From NCBI GenBank assembly GCA_900473045.1, contig UCKS01000064.1, positions 1-37,825 of the forward strand: a stretch of DNA of 37,825 nt. Direction: 5' to 3'. Made by a program: the position numbers and the translations under genes. This DNA is from Hyphomicrobiales bacterium. Its GTDB lineage: Bacteria; Pseudomonadota; Alphaproteobacteria; Rhizobiales; Rhizobiaceae. Below, piece by piece: positions 1 through 7,909 of this stretch (position 1 is the stretch's first letter; each line of letters opens with the position of its first letter). Below the pieces are notes generated by a model. It saw nothing but the letters and a program-made list of their open reading frames with translations, was not told the DNA's origin and did no database searches.

Positions 1-537
1 GCCATCCAGACGGTGCAGTCCGGCGAAGCCAAGAAGGTCATTACCGTTCGCACCGCCTCGTTTGCCTCGGCGGCAGAGGGCGGCTCGGCATCCGTCGAAA
101 CGATCTCCGCTGCCGCAAACCCCGGCCTCTCGACCTTCGTCAAGGACGCACTGTCCTCGTCGGATCGTCCGGAACTGACCTCGGCCAGGATCATCATCTC
201 CGGCGGCCGCGCGCTCGGCTCGTCTGAAAAGTTCCAGGAAGTCATCCTGCCGGTTGCCGACAAGCTCGGTGCTGCAGTCGGCGCGTCGCGCGCCGCGGTC
301 GATGCCGGCTACGCCCCGAACGACTGGCAGGTCGGCCAGACCGGCAAGGTCGTCGCCCCACAGCTCTACATCGCGGTCGGCATCTCCGGCGCCATCCAGC
401 ATCTGGCCGGCATGAAGGACTCGAAGGTCATCGTCGCCATCAACAAGGACGAGGAAGCCCCGATCTTCCAGGTCGCCGACTACGGCCTCGTCGGTGATCT
501 TTTCACCATCCTGCCGGAACTCGAAAGAGCGCTCTGA
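1..537 (+). CDS. etfA: Electron transfer flavoprotein alpha subunit, C-terminal part (5' end outside window)
   Basis: The reading frame is open from base 1, so the gene starts before the window; 178 residues are visible. EtfA carries the FAD of the ETF heterodimer, which passes electrons from acyl-CoA and related dehydrogenases to ETF-ubiquinone oxidoreductase. The visible part is the conserved FAD domain: SGGRALGSSEKF, then GASRAAVDAGYAPNDWQVGQ, the QTGKVVAPQLYIAVGISGA segment, and the near-invariant tail INKDEEAPIFQVADYGLVGD. The frame ends cleanly at a TGA. The partner etfB is expected just upstream, outside the window. It is a housekeeping gene and has no evident link to the sugar locus that follows in the opposite orientation. 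Identification is secure from the C-terminal motifs alone. Confidence 0.94.
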   Translation, partial: AIQTVQSGEAKKVITVRTASFASAAEGGSASVETISAAANPGLSTFVKDALSSSDRPELTSARIIISGGRALGSSEKFQEVILPVADKLGAAVGASRAAVDAGYAPNDWQVGQTGKVVAPQLYIAVGISGAIQHLAGMKDSKVIVAINKDEEAPIFQVADYGLVGDLFTILPELERAL

Positions 538-736
538 GCTTTTTGGCAATGTAACCAAAGGCCGTGCAACGTCCGCCGCCGTTATTTCACAAGCTTTTCA
601 AAGGTGAACGCTATACGGACGGTCGATCGTTCGATTCCGTTCAAGGCGATGGATTACGCAATTGTGCGCCGCAATCCCCGCGAGTTAGCGGCGACACGAG
701 GTTAGTGCGGGCCGTCTTTTTCCGTGAAAAGTGAAT

Positions 737-1591
737 CTACTGTTCGTCAACGAGGCTAAACCGCTCTAGCAAGTATGTAGGCGTGACGTCGAACTGATCG
801 AGCAGCGCCTTTATCGTGGAGCTCGAAAGCCCCGACAGTATTCCGGTCTCAACAAGCGCCGAGGGCAGACCTGCGTTCGTCGCTCCAACAATGTCGTGCT
901 CGATGCTATCGCCGATACAGACAATCCGGTCGGACGCGATTGAACCCAGGGCCGAGCGGGTATAGTCGTAGATTTCCTTGTGCGGTTTGCCGAGCCAGGT
1001 GACCGCGCCTCCCAACTCTTCATAGAGTTTGGCAATACTTCCCGCTCCAGGTGCGACGGTTCCACCGGCGAGCTTATGGATGTCGGGATTGGTGCAGTAG
1101 CACAAAGCGTTTTTCTCTGCTGCCGGACGCAAAAACGCGCGATATTCTTCAAGCGAGATGCGTTCGGCCTGGCTGCCGGAGATCACCACGACATCCGCAT
1201 CGGATGCATCGTCCACTGTAGTCAGACCCAATCGGTCGGCAAGGTCTGTGTCACCGCCACTTGATATGGTCAGGCAGCGGGTTTGGCCCCTGATCAGCGT
1301 CAGGTCTTGGGAGAGAATTTCGTAGGCAACGTCGCCTGACGTGACAAAACGATCGAAGCTGGATCGCTCGAAACCGAGCGCAACGAGGCGATCAGCATTA
1401 TAGTCGCCTCTGCGCCCCGAGTTCGAAAGAATGATGACCACCTTACCAGCGTCCTTCAGGGCCGCGAGGGCAGGTGGAGCTCCAGGATATGCTCCAATGT
1501 CATCGCGAAGGACGCCAAACTGATCTATGAGAAAGACATCGTAGTTTGCAATAAGATCCTCAAGGCGGGCGGTCAGGGGCATCATGCTCAT
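737..1591 (-). CDS. HAD superfamily IIA (TIGR01459-like) hydrolase, putative sugar-phosphate phosphatase
   Basis: This 284-residue protein has the HAD core motifs in order: DQFGVLRDD near residues 23-31 (motif I, nucleophile Asp23), ILSNSGR near 54-60 (motif II), the WLGKPHKE lysine segment near 200, and CIGDSIEHDIVGA near 225 (motif IV). The capped IIA architecture and length fit the TIGR01459 group, whose substrates are poorly known. The second motif-I Asp that acts as acid/base in most HAD phosphatases is Phe25 here. From memory, members of this group often carry an aromatic there, so it need not be inactive. It is the last gene of a leftward operon; its ATG overlaps the TGA of the FGGY kinase by 4 nt. 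A role as phosphatase of a misformed or surplus sugar phosphate is inference. Confidence 0.85.
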   Translation of the reverse strand: MSMMPLTARLEDLIANYDVFLIDQFGVLRDDIGAYPGAPPALAALKDAGKVVIILSNSGRRGDYNADRLVALGFERSSFDRFVTSGDVAYEILSQDLTLIRGQTRCLTISSGGDTDLADRLGLTTVDDASDADVVVISGSQAERISLEEYRAFLRPAAEKNALCYCTNPDIHKLAGGTVAPGAGSIAKLYEELGGAVTWLGKPHKEIYDYTRSALGSIASDRIVCIGDSIEHDIVGATNAGLPSALVETGILSGLSSSTIKALLDQFDVTPTYLLERFSLVDEQ

Positions 1592-2856
1592 CTCACACTC
1601 TCGGCAAGAACCAGAGACGCTGTTCCTACGGCAGCCTCAGACGATCTTGATGGCAGGAAATCAACGCCGAGAGCGCGTTGACGCAGCTCCTTCCAGACCG
1701 GGTTCTTTGCCCCACCACCCACTGTGCGAACTGTCCGCAGTTGAGCGGCGCCGAGATCATTCAGGCGCCCGTACCCAAGACGTTCGATCTCCGTCATGCC
1801 CTCAAGAACGCCTTGGAAGAAAACGGCGTCGTCTTTCGGGCGCGGCTCGAGACGGGGTGGGTAGGAAGGATCGTTGATGGGGAAACGTTCGCCTGGCTTC
1901 AAGAGTGGATAATATTGGAGTCCAGTCGGATGATCAGCGTCGAGCTTTTCCGTCAGTTGAGCCAGCCGATTGTCGCCGAACAGAGCAAGAATGACCGCGC
2001 CACCACTGTTTGAAGCGCCGCCGACGAGCCAGAAGTCCAGGACGCGGTGGGAGTAGACGCCGTACTCCGGAGCGTTGATCGGCCGATCCGACGCCAGCTT
2101 GAGAACCATCGTCGATCCGAGAGCGGTCACGCCGTCGCCAGTCTCTGACGCGCCGGTCGCGAGAAACGAGGCGCAGCCATCAGTGGTCCCGGCGTGAAGG
2201 CGGCATGAAGAGGGCAGCCCAATCGCAGCGGCGAACCCGCCCACCATCTGGATGGGCTCACCCGCGCGGTAGACGCTGGGAAGCTTGTCAATGGCAAGGC
2301 CTGCGGCCTCGATCCACGCGGGCCAGGTGGAGGCGTTGAGGTCGTATCCGGTCTTCAGCGCGTTGTTTTCGTCCGTCGCCGGTTGCGACAGGCCGAGTTG
2401 CAGCAGAACCCAGTCGGCTTGATGCATAACGTGCGATACACCCGCCCTGCGGGAAAGATGAATAGCCCGGGCGAGGCCGGAGTTGGCGCCGCGCGCCGGG
2501 CTGTCCAGCGGCGCTTCTTGCGCTATACTCGCAACAATAGCCGCATCCGGGCACGGCTCGTTGTACATTAACACGTCGCCAACCGGCGCGCATGCGCTGT
2601 CAGTTGCCAAGACGGTGCCGGATGTCCCGTCAACGGCAATGCCGCGAACGCTGGACAGTGAGCACTCCGACGCAAGGCGCGTCAGGCACAACCGCACGCC
2701 CTCCCACCATGCGGCCGGCGATCTCGTTTTTGTGGCGTCGGCAAAGGGCATCGAGGTGAAGCCGACGACGTGACCTTCTTGCGAAACTGCCACCGTGCGG
2801 ACGCCGGAAGTCCCAATATCAATGCCGATTGCCGCGGCAGGTTCGTTCACTGACAT
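1588..2856 (-). CDS. FGGY-family kinase, D-ribulokinase-like (SePSK/AtXK-1 type)
   Basis: The protein has 422 residues, shorter than xylulokinases and glycerol kinases (about 490-500) and matching the compact D-ribulokinase group of cyanobacteria and plants. Visible landmarks are the phosphate-binding loop GIDIGTSGVRT near residue 11, IAVDGTSGTVLATD near 70, the QADWVLLQLG and NALKTGYDLN blocks, AGTTDGCASFLATGA, LGSTMVLKLAS, GGASNSGGA and the C-terminal GGGAKNPVWKELR. These blocks correspond closely to what I remember of Synechococcus SePSK, a D-ribulose kinase. It lies between the aldolase (3 nt downstream of the aldolase stop) and the HAD gene (ATGA overlap), so the three are co-transcribed. 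Family assignment is firm. D-ribulose as the actual substrate is inference; another ketopentose or branched ketose is possible. Confidence 0.88.
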   Translation of the reverse strand: MSVNEPAAAIGIDIGTSGVRTVAVSQEGHVVGFTSMPFADATKTRSPAAWWEGVRLCLTRLASECSLSSVRGIAVDGTSGTVLATDSACAPVGDVLMYNEPCPDAAIVASIAQEAPLDSPARGANSGLARAIHLSRRAGVSHVMHQADWVLLQLGLSQPATDENNALKTGYDLNASTWPAWIEAAGLAIDKLPSVYRAGEPIQMVGGFAAAIGLPSSCRLHAGTTDGCASFLATGASETGDGVTALGSTMVLKLASDRPINAPEYGVYSHRVLDFWLVGGASNSGGAVILALFGDNRLAQLTEKLDADHPTGLQYYPLLKPGERFPINDPSYPPRLEPRPKDDAVFFQGVLEGMTEIERLGYGRLNDLGAAQLRTVRTVGGGAKNPVWKELRQRALGVDFLPSRSSEAAVGTASLVLAESVR

Positions 2857-2859
2857 GTC

Positions 2860-3942
2860 TCAGTGCCCATTTGTCTTGCGGTCAAGCGCCTGGCGGTATT
2901 GCTCTGCTTCCCAATGAGTAAGTTCATAGACGTCGCCCGGCGTCAGATATTCAATCGCTTCGCCTGCGGGAATCCGCGCAACGACCTCGGCAAGGCATCT
3001 CGCCATCGCAAGACCGCCGGGGGTCAGTGCCTTCGAAACCAAAACGCCTTTGCCAGGAACCGCGATAAGCTTCGGCACTTCCTTGCTTTCGGTACTGCAG
3101 CGCTCGACAAACTCCGCCGCAGACTGGCCATCCTGTAAGAGGCCGACGGTGGAGCCGAGAAAGATAACGTGATCGGGGTAGAGAGAGCCGCCGAGTGCGA
3201 ATTCCAGATTCTCCTGAGATAATGCCGTCTTGTGGCTATAGAGATCGGATGCGGGCTGAAACTCGGATCCTTCCGCCAGTGCGGAGAGTGCGGCGACATC
3301 GGGTTTGCCTCCATCACGCGAAGGGCAGGCAAGTGCCTCCGAGACGCGCCGGATTCTGTCGGAAACCTCGGCCACATCACGTCCGCCGACAATGATGCCG
3401 TGATTGAACAGAAAGAGCACGTCGGGAAGGCTGCCTGAGACAGCATCGATTTCGCGGGCGAGGGGCGTTCCGGGGCGGCGATACGGGATCGTCGCCCATG
3501 TCAGGTCGCTGACTGTTGCCATGCGCTCGCTTAAAATCTGCTCGCGGCGCTTGAGAACGGACAGCGCGATTGCATTGACGCAGTGATAGTGCGCAACAAC
3601 CGTATTCTGTAGGGCTGCATGGAAACTCGTTTCGATCGAGGGACGGAGTCCGATCGAGTTCAACTCGTTAACTACAAAATCGGTCGCCTTTTCGGCGCGA
3701 GGGTCTTTGTCCCTTAGTGCCGCGACGAGCGGCTCCACTTCGACCGGCACCATAATGTCGCGGTTTTTGGCCTGCGAAAGCCAGGTGCCGGAAGCCTTGA
3801 CCCACATCACACCGCCGAACTTCGCGGATGTGTTTCCGCCGGCGCCCTGCGTCTTGAGGATGTCGCTCCCCACAGCCTCGGACAAATTCAAAAAGGCTTG
3901 GAAGTCCTTATTCGATCCGACTGATTGAGCGATTGCGGCCAC
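2860..3942 (-). CDS. Class II aldolase/adducin-type enzyme, stand-alone RhaD-like aldolase domain
   Basis: Class II aldolases use a divalent metal to split ketose 1-phosphates into DHAP and an aldehyde. Visible landmarks are the phosphate-binding QGAGGNTSAKF near residues 32-42, KASGTWLSQA, the SIETSFHAAL segment with the likely acid/base Glu, the metal ligands in VVAHYHCVNAIAL, and the third His in FLFNHGIIVGG near 180. The protein has about 360 residues, far longer than fuculose-phosphate aldolase (about 215). It resembles the N-terminal half of the aldolase-dehydrogenase fusion RhaD of rhizobia, but has no dehydrogenase half. I place the start at a GTG (3942), because a strong GGAGGAG lies 6 nt before it; a GTG at 3957 would overlap that ribosome binding site. 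It is first gene of the leftward operon, facing the DeoR gene. The aldehyde product is unknown. Confidence 0.85.
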   Translation of the reverse strand: MAAIAQSVGSNKDFQAFLNLSEAVGSDILKTQGAGGNTSAKFGGVMWVKASGTWLSQAKNRDIMVPVEVEPLVAALRDKDPRAEKATDFVVNELNSIGLRPSIETSFHAALQNTVVAHYHCVNAIALSVLKRREQILSERMATVSDLTWATIPYRRPGTPLAREIDAVSGSLPDVLFLFNHGIIVGGRDVAEVSDRIRRVSEALACPSRDGGKPDVAALSALAEGSEFQPASDLYSHKTALSQENLEFALGGSLYPDHVIFLGSTVGLLQDGQSAAEFVERCSTESKEVPKLIAVPGKGVLVSKALTPGGLAMARCLAEVVARIPAGEAIEYLTPGDVYELTHWEAEQYRQALDRKTNGH

Positions 3943-4146
3943 GGTCAACTCCTCCACACCTACGTTTGCACTGCATCATTCTAGTTTGCGCTGCCGTTGC
4001 TTCTCGTGAGCAAACTTTCCGCGATATCGTATGGATGTGATTGCATATCGTCAATGATGAAGTTTTTCACTCTTAGTAGCTTGCGAGTTGTGTTGTTCTG
4101 TGATTATATTTAATCATCGACGCGGGAGACGTCGGGAGGCATTTCA
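3943..4146. promoter_or_regulatory. Divergent promoter region with GTTTGC repeats, candidate DeoR operators
   Basis: This region separates two divergent operons. It contains two near-identical 11-mers, GTTTGCACTGC (3964-3974) and GTTTGCGCTGC (3984-3994), 20 bp apart, i.e. about two helical turns on the same face. The inverted core GCAAAC follows at 4010-4015. DeoR-family repressors typically bind such repeated short boxes between divergent genes. The A/T-rich stretch 4080-4115 could hold the rightward promoter. A GGGAGG at about 4134-4139 precedes the TTG start of the DeoR gene. Confidence 0.5.
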
Positions 4147-4926
4147 TTGAACGATTCCGAGCGCCACAAGGCTATTACCGATCTGCTGCAGGAGACGCCG
4201 TTTGCGTCCGTACGCGATCTGCAGGAGCGCCTTGCGGTCTCACCCGCAACCATTCGCCGTGACATCGACAAGCTTCATGAGCTGGGCAAAGCCCGCAAGG
4301 TCTATGGCGGCATTTCTGCCAGCGACGGCGGCTCGGCAGGGCGTCTGTCAGCCAGGCCTTATGACGAAAACCGGGATATTGCTGTCGAGGCGAAACACGC
4401 TATTGCCGAAAAAGCTGCGAGCCTTGTGCGTGATGGCGACTCGATCATCGTTCACGCAGGATCGACATGCTACCAGCTTGGCATTCAGCTGGCGCAGCGC
4501 AGTGTCCGGATTTACACCAATTCCATGCCACTCGCCGCCTATCTCGGTGATCATGCCATCTGCGAGCTTACGCTTGCGGGCGGCGTTCTGTACCGTGAGC
4601 CCGGTATTATCCACGATGCGTCGGCAGGTGCTCCTAACTACTTCGCCTCACGGTTTTTTCTTGGCACCCAAGGTGTCAGCAGCGATGGCCTATTGGAATC
4701 GCACCCGCTTCTGACAAGGGCCATCGGTGAACTGAGTGGATGCGCCGACGAAATCGTCCTCCTGGCCGATAGCCGAAAATTCACAATCAAGCCTCGCAAT
4801 ATCGTCCTCCCACTTTCACGTATAGGAATGGTCGTGACAGACGATGGCCTTTCTGATGCTGCAGCGAAGATGCTGGAAGATGCAGGTGTCGAGATCCTCG
4901 TCGCCAGCACGGGAGGATCCAAGTGA
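4147..4926 (+). CDS. DeoR-family sugar-responsive transcriptional regulator
   Basis: The protein has 259 residues, the family's usual length. The N-terminal winged helix is clear: VRDLQERLAVSPATIRRDID near residues 19-38, followed by the KLHELGKARKVYGG wing. The C-terminal DeoRC effector domain follows, with EAKHAIAEKAASLVRDGDSI and the IIVHAGSTCYQLG loop that binds phosphorylated sugars in relatives. The start is TTG, supported by a GGGAGG 7-8 nt upstream. Its TGA overlaps the GTG start of the kinase that follows, so it heads the rightward operon and probably represses both directions from the repeats upstream. The inducer is likely a sugar phosphate made by one of the two neighbouring kinases, which is inference from the family. 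Confidence 0.92.
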   Translation: MNDSERHKAITDLLQETPFASVRDLQERLAVSPATIRRDIDKLHELGKARKVYGGISASDGGSAGRLSARPYDENRDIAVEAKHAIAEKAASLVRDGDSIIVHAGSTCYQLGIQLAQRSVRIYTNSMPLAAYLGDHAICELTLAGGVLYREPGIIHDASAGAPNYFASRFFLGTQGVSSDGLLESHPLLTRAIGELSGCADEIVLLADSRKFTIKPRNIVLPLSRIGMVVTDDGLSDAAAKMLEDAGVEILVASTGGSK

Positions 4927-6332
4927 GCCAGTCAGCGATCGCCATCTTCGATCTCGGCAAGACGAACTCCAAGCTTTTTGTTATTTCGCGGGAGGGTGCG
5001 GTGCTCAGCGAGGCTCGCACCAAACCAGTCTGGCGAAACGAAGACGATGTCAGGGTTCTTGACGATGAGACCCTGTTCAACTGGATGAGACGTTCACTGG
5101 TCGATGCCGTAACCACGCATGGTGTCGATCGGATGATGTTCTCTGGTCATGGCTGCACGTTTGCACTGATACAGGGCGAGCACCTGCTTCATCCCATCCT
5201 TGACTATGAGCAGGAACCCCCGGCGGCCGTCGCCGAGAGAATCGACCGGCTCATTCCTGACTACTCCGAAACGTTCTCGCCAAGATTGCCATTGGGTTTC
5301 AATTTCGGCAGGCACATACTGTGGCTCGCCGACAGGTCTCCGCAACTGCTCGACATCTGCGACGCCATACTTTGCTATCCGCAGTTCTGGTCGTGGAAAT
5401 TCTCGGGCCACAAGGTGTCGGAAGTGTCCTATCTCGGGTGTCACTCGCATCTTTGGGCCCCGATCGCTGACGATTTCAGCACCCTGGTGGATAACCAGGG
5501 CTGGCGATCAAAGATGCCGGAATTCGCAAGGGCAGGCGAGGAGATCGGGCAATACGATCTTGAACTGGCCAACGGTGCCAGCGTTGCTCTAGCAGTTCAC
5601 AACGGTGTCCACGACAGCAATTCCGCACTCTACTATTACCGCTCGCTGGGGTTCTCCGATTTCACGCTCGTCTCGACCGGCACCTGGGTGGTGATCTTCA
5701 ACCCATCCAGCCCGTTGGAAACCTTGGACCGCGAACGAGACATGCTGGCGAACGTGACTGTGGATCACAATCCGGTTGCCACGATCCGCTTTATGGGTGG
5801 CCGGGAATACGATGTCGCGAGCGGTGGCTGGAAACAGGCCGTTTCCGAAGAAGCCGTTCTGGCTGTCATTAAGAAGAAGGCCTTCGCACTGCCGTCGTTC
5901 GCTGCGGGCGGTTCGATGCCTGGTAGAGAAGGGCGCTTTATAGGTCCGCCGCTGCAGGGGGAGGAACGGGCCGCCGCAGCGCTGTTGTACGTGGCGCTCA
6001 TGACAGACCTGTCGCTCGATCTGATCGGCTCAGTCAATCCCATTGTGATTGACGGAGGCTTGGTCAAGACCGGGCTTTATGCCGCGGTGCTCGCCGCGTT
6101 GAGGTCAAATCAAACCGTCTACAGCAGTCCCAACGCGGAGGGCAGCGCCTTCGGAGCCGCAGCATTGGTTTTCGAACAGTTCGGTGAAAGCCCGTTCAAA
6201 AACGAATGCACCGTGTCGCGTCCAGCCGAGATACCGGGGCTCCAAGCATATCGTGATTTCTGGCGCGAAGAGCTCGACCGCTCCGTGGGCGACATTGTCA
6301 AAGACAAGCAACTGTTGGAGAGGCAAGCATGA
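4923..6332 (+). CDS. FGGY-family carbohydrate kinase (RhaK/fuculokinase-like)
   Basis: This 469-residue kinase starts with the FGGY phosphate-binding loop in the form AIFDLGKTNSKLFV (residues 6-19), a variant typical of rhamnulo/fuculokinase relatives in rhizobia rather than of xylulokinase. Further landmarks are MMFSGHGCTFALIQ, the GVHDSNSALYYYRS block, STGTWVVIFNP (second phosphate loop), and PIVIDGGLVKTGLYAAVL with EGSAFGAAALVF at the C-terminus. It uses a GTG start overlapping the DeoR stop (GTGA), and its own stop overlaps the ABC ATPase start (ATGA), so translation is coupled along the operon. It is only distantly like the kinase at 1588-2856, so the locus has two non-redundant sugar kinases. 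The substrate cannot be read from sequence. Confidence 0.88.
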   Translation: MSQSAIAIFDLGKTNSKLFVISREGAVLSEARTKPVWRNEDDVRVLDDETLFNWMRRSLVDAVTTHGVDRMMFSGHGCTFALIQGEHLLHPILDYEQEPPAAVAERIDRLIPDYSETFSPRLPLGFNFGRHILWLADRSPQLLDICDAILCYPQFWSWKFSGHKVSEVSYLGCHSHLWAPIADDFSTLVDNQGWRSKMPEFARAGEEIGQYDLELANGASVALAVHNGVHDSNSALYYYRSLGFSDFTLVSTGTWVVIFNPSSPLETLDRERDMLANVTVDHNPVATIRFMGGREYDVASGGWKQAVSEEAVLAVIKKKAFALPSFAAGGSMPGREGRFIGPPLQGEERAAAALLYVALMTDLSLDLIGSVNPIVIDGGLVKTGLYAAVLAALRSNQTVYSSPNAEGSAFGAAALVFEQFGESPFKNECTVSRPAEIPGLQAYRDFWREELDRSVGDIVKDKQLLERQA

Positions 6333-7909
6333 GCGTCACCGCGACTGCCGCACCGAGGGCGACACCTGTCCTGGAGATGCGCAACATCAGCAAGACGTTC
6401 GGCAGCACACGCGCGCTCTCGAATGTTTCGATCACGGTATTCCCCGGTGAAGTGCATGCGTTGATGGGCGAAAACGGGGCCGGCAAGTCGACGCTGATGA
6501 AGGTGTTGTCCGGCGCCCACAAGGCTGATGCAGGCGGAACGATCCTCGTTGACGGGCAGCCGGTTGTAGCGGGCGATCCCATCAAGGCGAAAGCCAATGG
6601 GATCTCGGTGATCTATCAGGAGTTGTCGCTGGCCCCAAACCTGACCGTGGAGCAGAACATGTTCCTTGGCGCCGAGCCATCGAGGGCAGGGATTCTAAAC
6701 CGATCGGACACAAGACGGCGTGCAGAGCCGATCCTCAAGCGTCTTGGCGTGGGGTTTGGCCCATCCAGCCAGGTCGGCCAGCTTTCCTTGGGCGAGCGAC
6801 AGATGGTGGAAATCGCCCGCGCGCTGACTACCAATGCCCGCATCATCGTGATGGACGAGCCGACAACGTCCCTCACAAGCCGAGAGACCGATCGCCTGTT
6901 CGACGTCATTGCCAGTCTCAAGTCACAAGGCATTGCGATTATCTATATCAGCCACCGGATGGAGGAAATCTACCAGCTGGCCGATCGCGTGAGCGTGTTG
7001 CGGGACAGCACTTACGTCGGCACTTTGAATAAGGCCGAACTCTCCGCGTCCAAGCTGGTTTCGATGATGGTCGGACGTGATCTCTCCTCATTCTACAAGA
7101 AAGAGCATCACGCGGCGAGCGGCGAGCAGCGCACCGTGCTTTCCGTTCGCAACATCGATGACGGACGAAGAGTGCGTGATTGCTCGTTCGATGCGCACGC
7201 CGGTGAAGTGCTCGGAATTGCCGGCCTCGTCGGTTCGGGCAGGACGGAGCTTGCACGCTTGATATTCGGCGCAGACGCGAAGAAGGCGGGCAACCTTTTC
7301 CTGGAGGGCAAAGAACTCGCGATCGCCGGCCCGCGAGATGCCTTGGACGCCGGCATCGCCTACCTCACCGAAGACCGGAAGGGCCTCGGGCTTTTCCTCG
7401 ATATGTCCATCAGCGAGAACATCAACATAGGTGTCATCGGATCCGATGCGAAAGCCGCTGGTGTGCTCGACTTTGCCCAGGCGAAGACGCGGGCGGCTCG
7501 TGCTGTTACGTCGCTTGCCATCCGCACGAAGAGCACCAGCATCAACGCCGGAGCGCTGTCCGGCGGTAATCAGCAAAAAGTTCTTATTGCGAGACTTCTC
7601 GAAACCAGGCCCAAGGTCATCATTCTCGATGAACCAACCCGAGGCGTCGACGTCGGCGCGAAGTCAGAAATCTACCGGATCATCGATGAACTCGCCCAGA
7701 ACGGGATCGCCATCGTCGTTATCTCCAGTGACCTGCCGGAGATCATCGGCATCGCCGACCGCGTCCTGGTCATGCGGGAGGGACGCATTGCCGGAGAGGT
7801 GACTGGCTCGAAGGATCATCCGATCAATCAGGAGGCCATCATGGCGTTCTCCACGGGCTCGGCGACATCCGACGCGGAAAAGTCAAAGAAGGACGGAAAT
7901 CAGCCATGA
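6329..7909 (+). CDS. Ribose-type sugar ABC importer, duplicated ATPase subunit
   Basis: This is a 526-residue RbsA/XylG-type protein with two fused nucleotide-binding domains. The first has Walker A GENGAGKST (near residue 48), signature LSLGERQMVEIARAL and Walker B IIVMDEPT. The second has a degenerate Walker A (GLVGSGRTEL), as usual in this family, and intact SGGNQQKVLIARLL and VIILDEPTRGVDVGA. It energises the permease encoded next. The ATG overlaps the kinase stop and the stop overlaps the permease ATG (4 nt each). The family imports pentoses, hexoses and related compounds in CUT2 complexes. Confidence 0.95.
   Translation: MSVTATAAPRATPVLEMRNISKTFGSTRALSNVSITVFPGEVHALMGENGAGKSTLMKVLSGAHKADAGGTILVDGQPVVAGDPIKAKANGISVIYQELSLAPNLTVEQNMFLGAEPSRAGILNRSDTRRRAEPILKRLGVGFGPSSQVGQLSLGERQMVEIARALTTNARIIVMDEPTTSLTSRETDRLFDVIASLKSQGIAIIYISHRMEEIYQLADRVSVLRDSTYVGTLNKAELSASKLVSMMVGRDLSSFYKKEHHAASGEQRTVLSVRNIDDGRRVRDCSFDAHAGEVLGIAGLVGSGRTELARLIFGADAKKAGNLFLEGKELAIAGPRDALDAGIAYLTEDRKGLGLFLDMSISENINIGVIGSDAKAAGVLDFAQAKTRAARAVTSLAIRTKSTSINAGALSGGNQQKVLIARLLETRPKVIILDEPTRGVDVGAKSEIYRIIDELAQNGIAIVVISSDLPEIIGIADRVLVMREGRIAGEVTGSKDHPINQEAIMAFSTGSATSDAEKSKKDGNQP

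Noticed and set aside
623..652. Similarity between about 30 nt after etfA and a segment near 21510 (shared GTTCAAGGCGAT)
   Set aside because: About 25 of 30 bases agree, but the flanks do not. It could be chance in GC-rich DNA, and I found no third copy.
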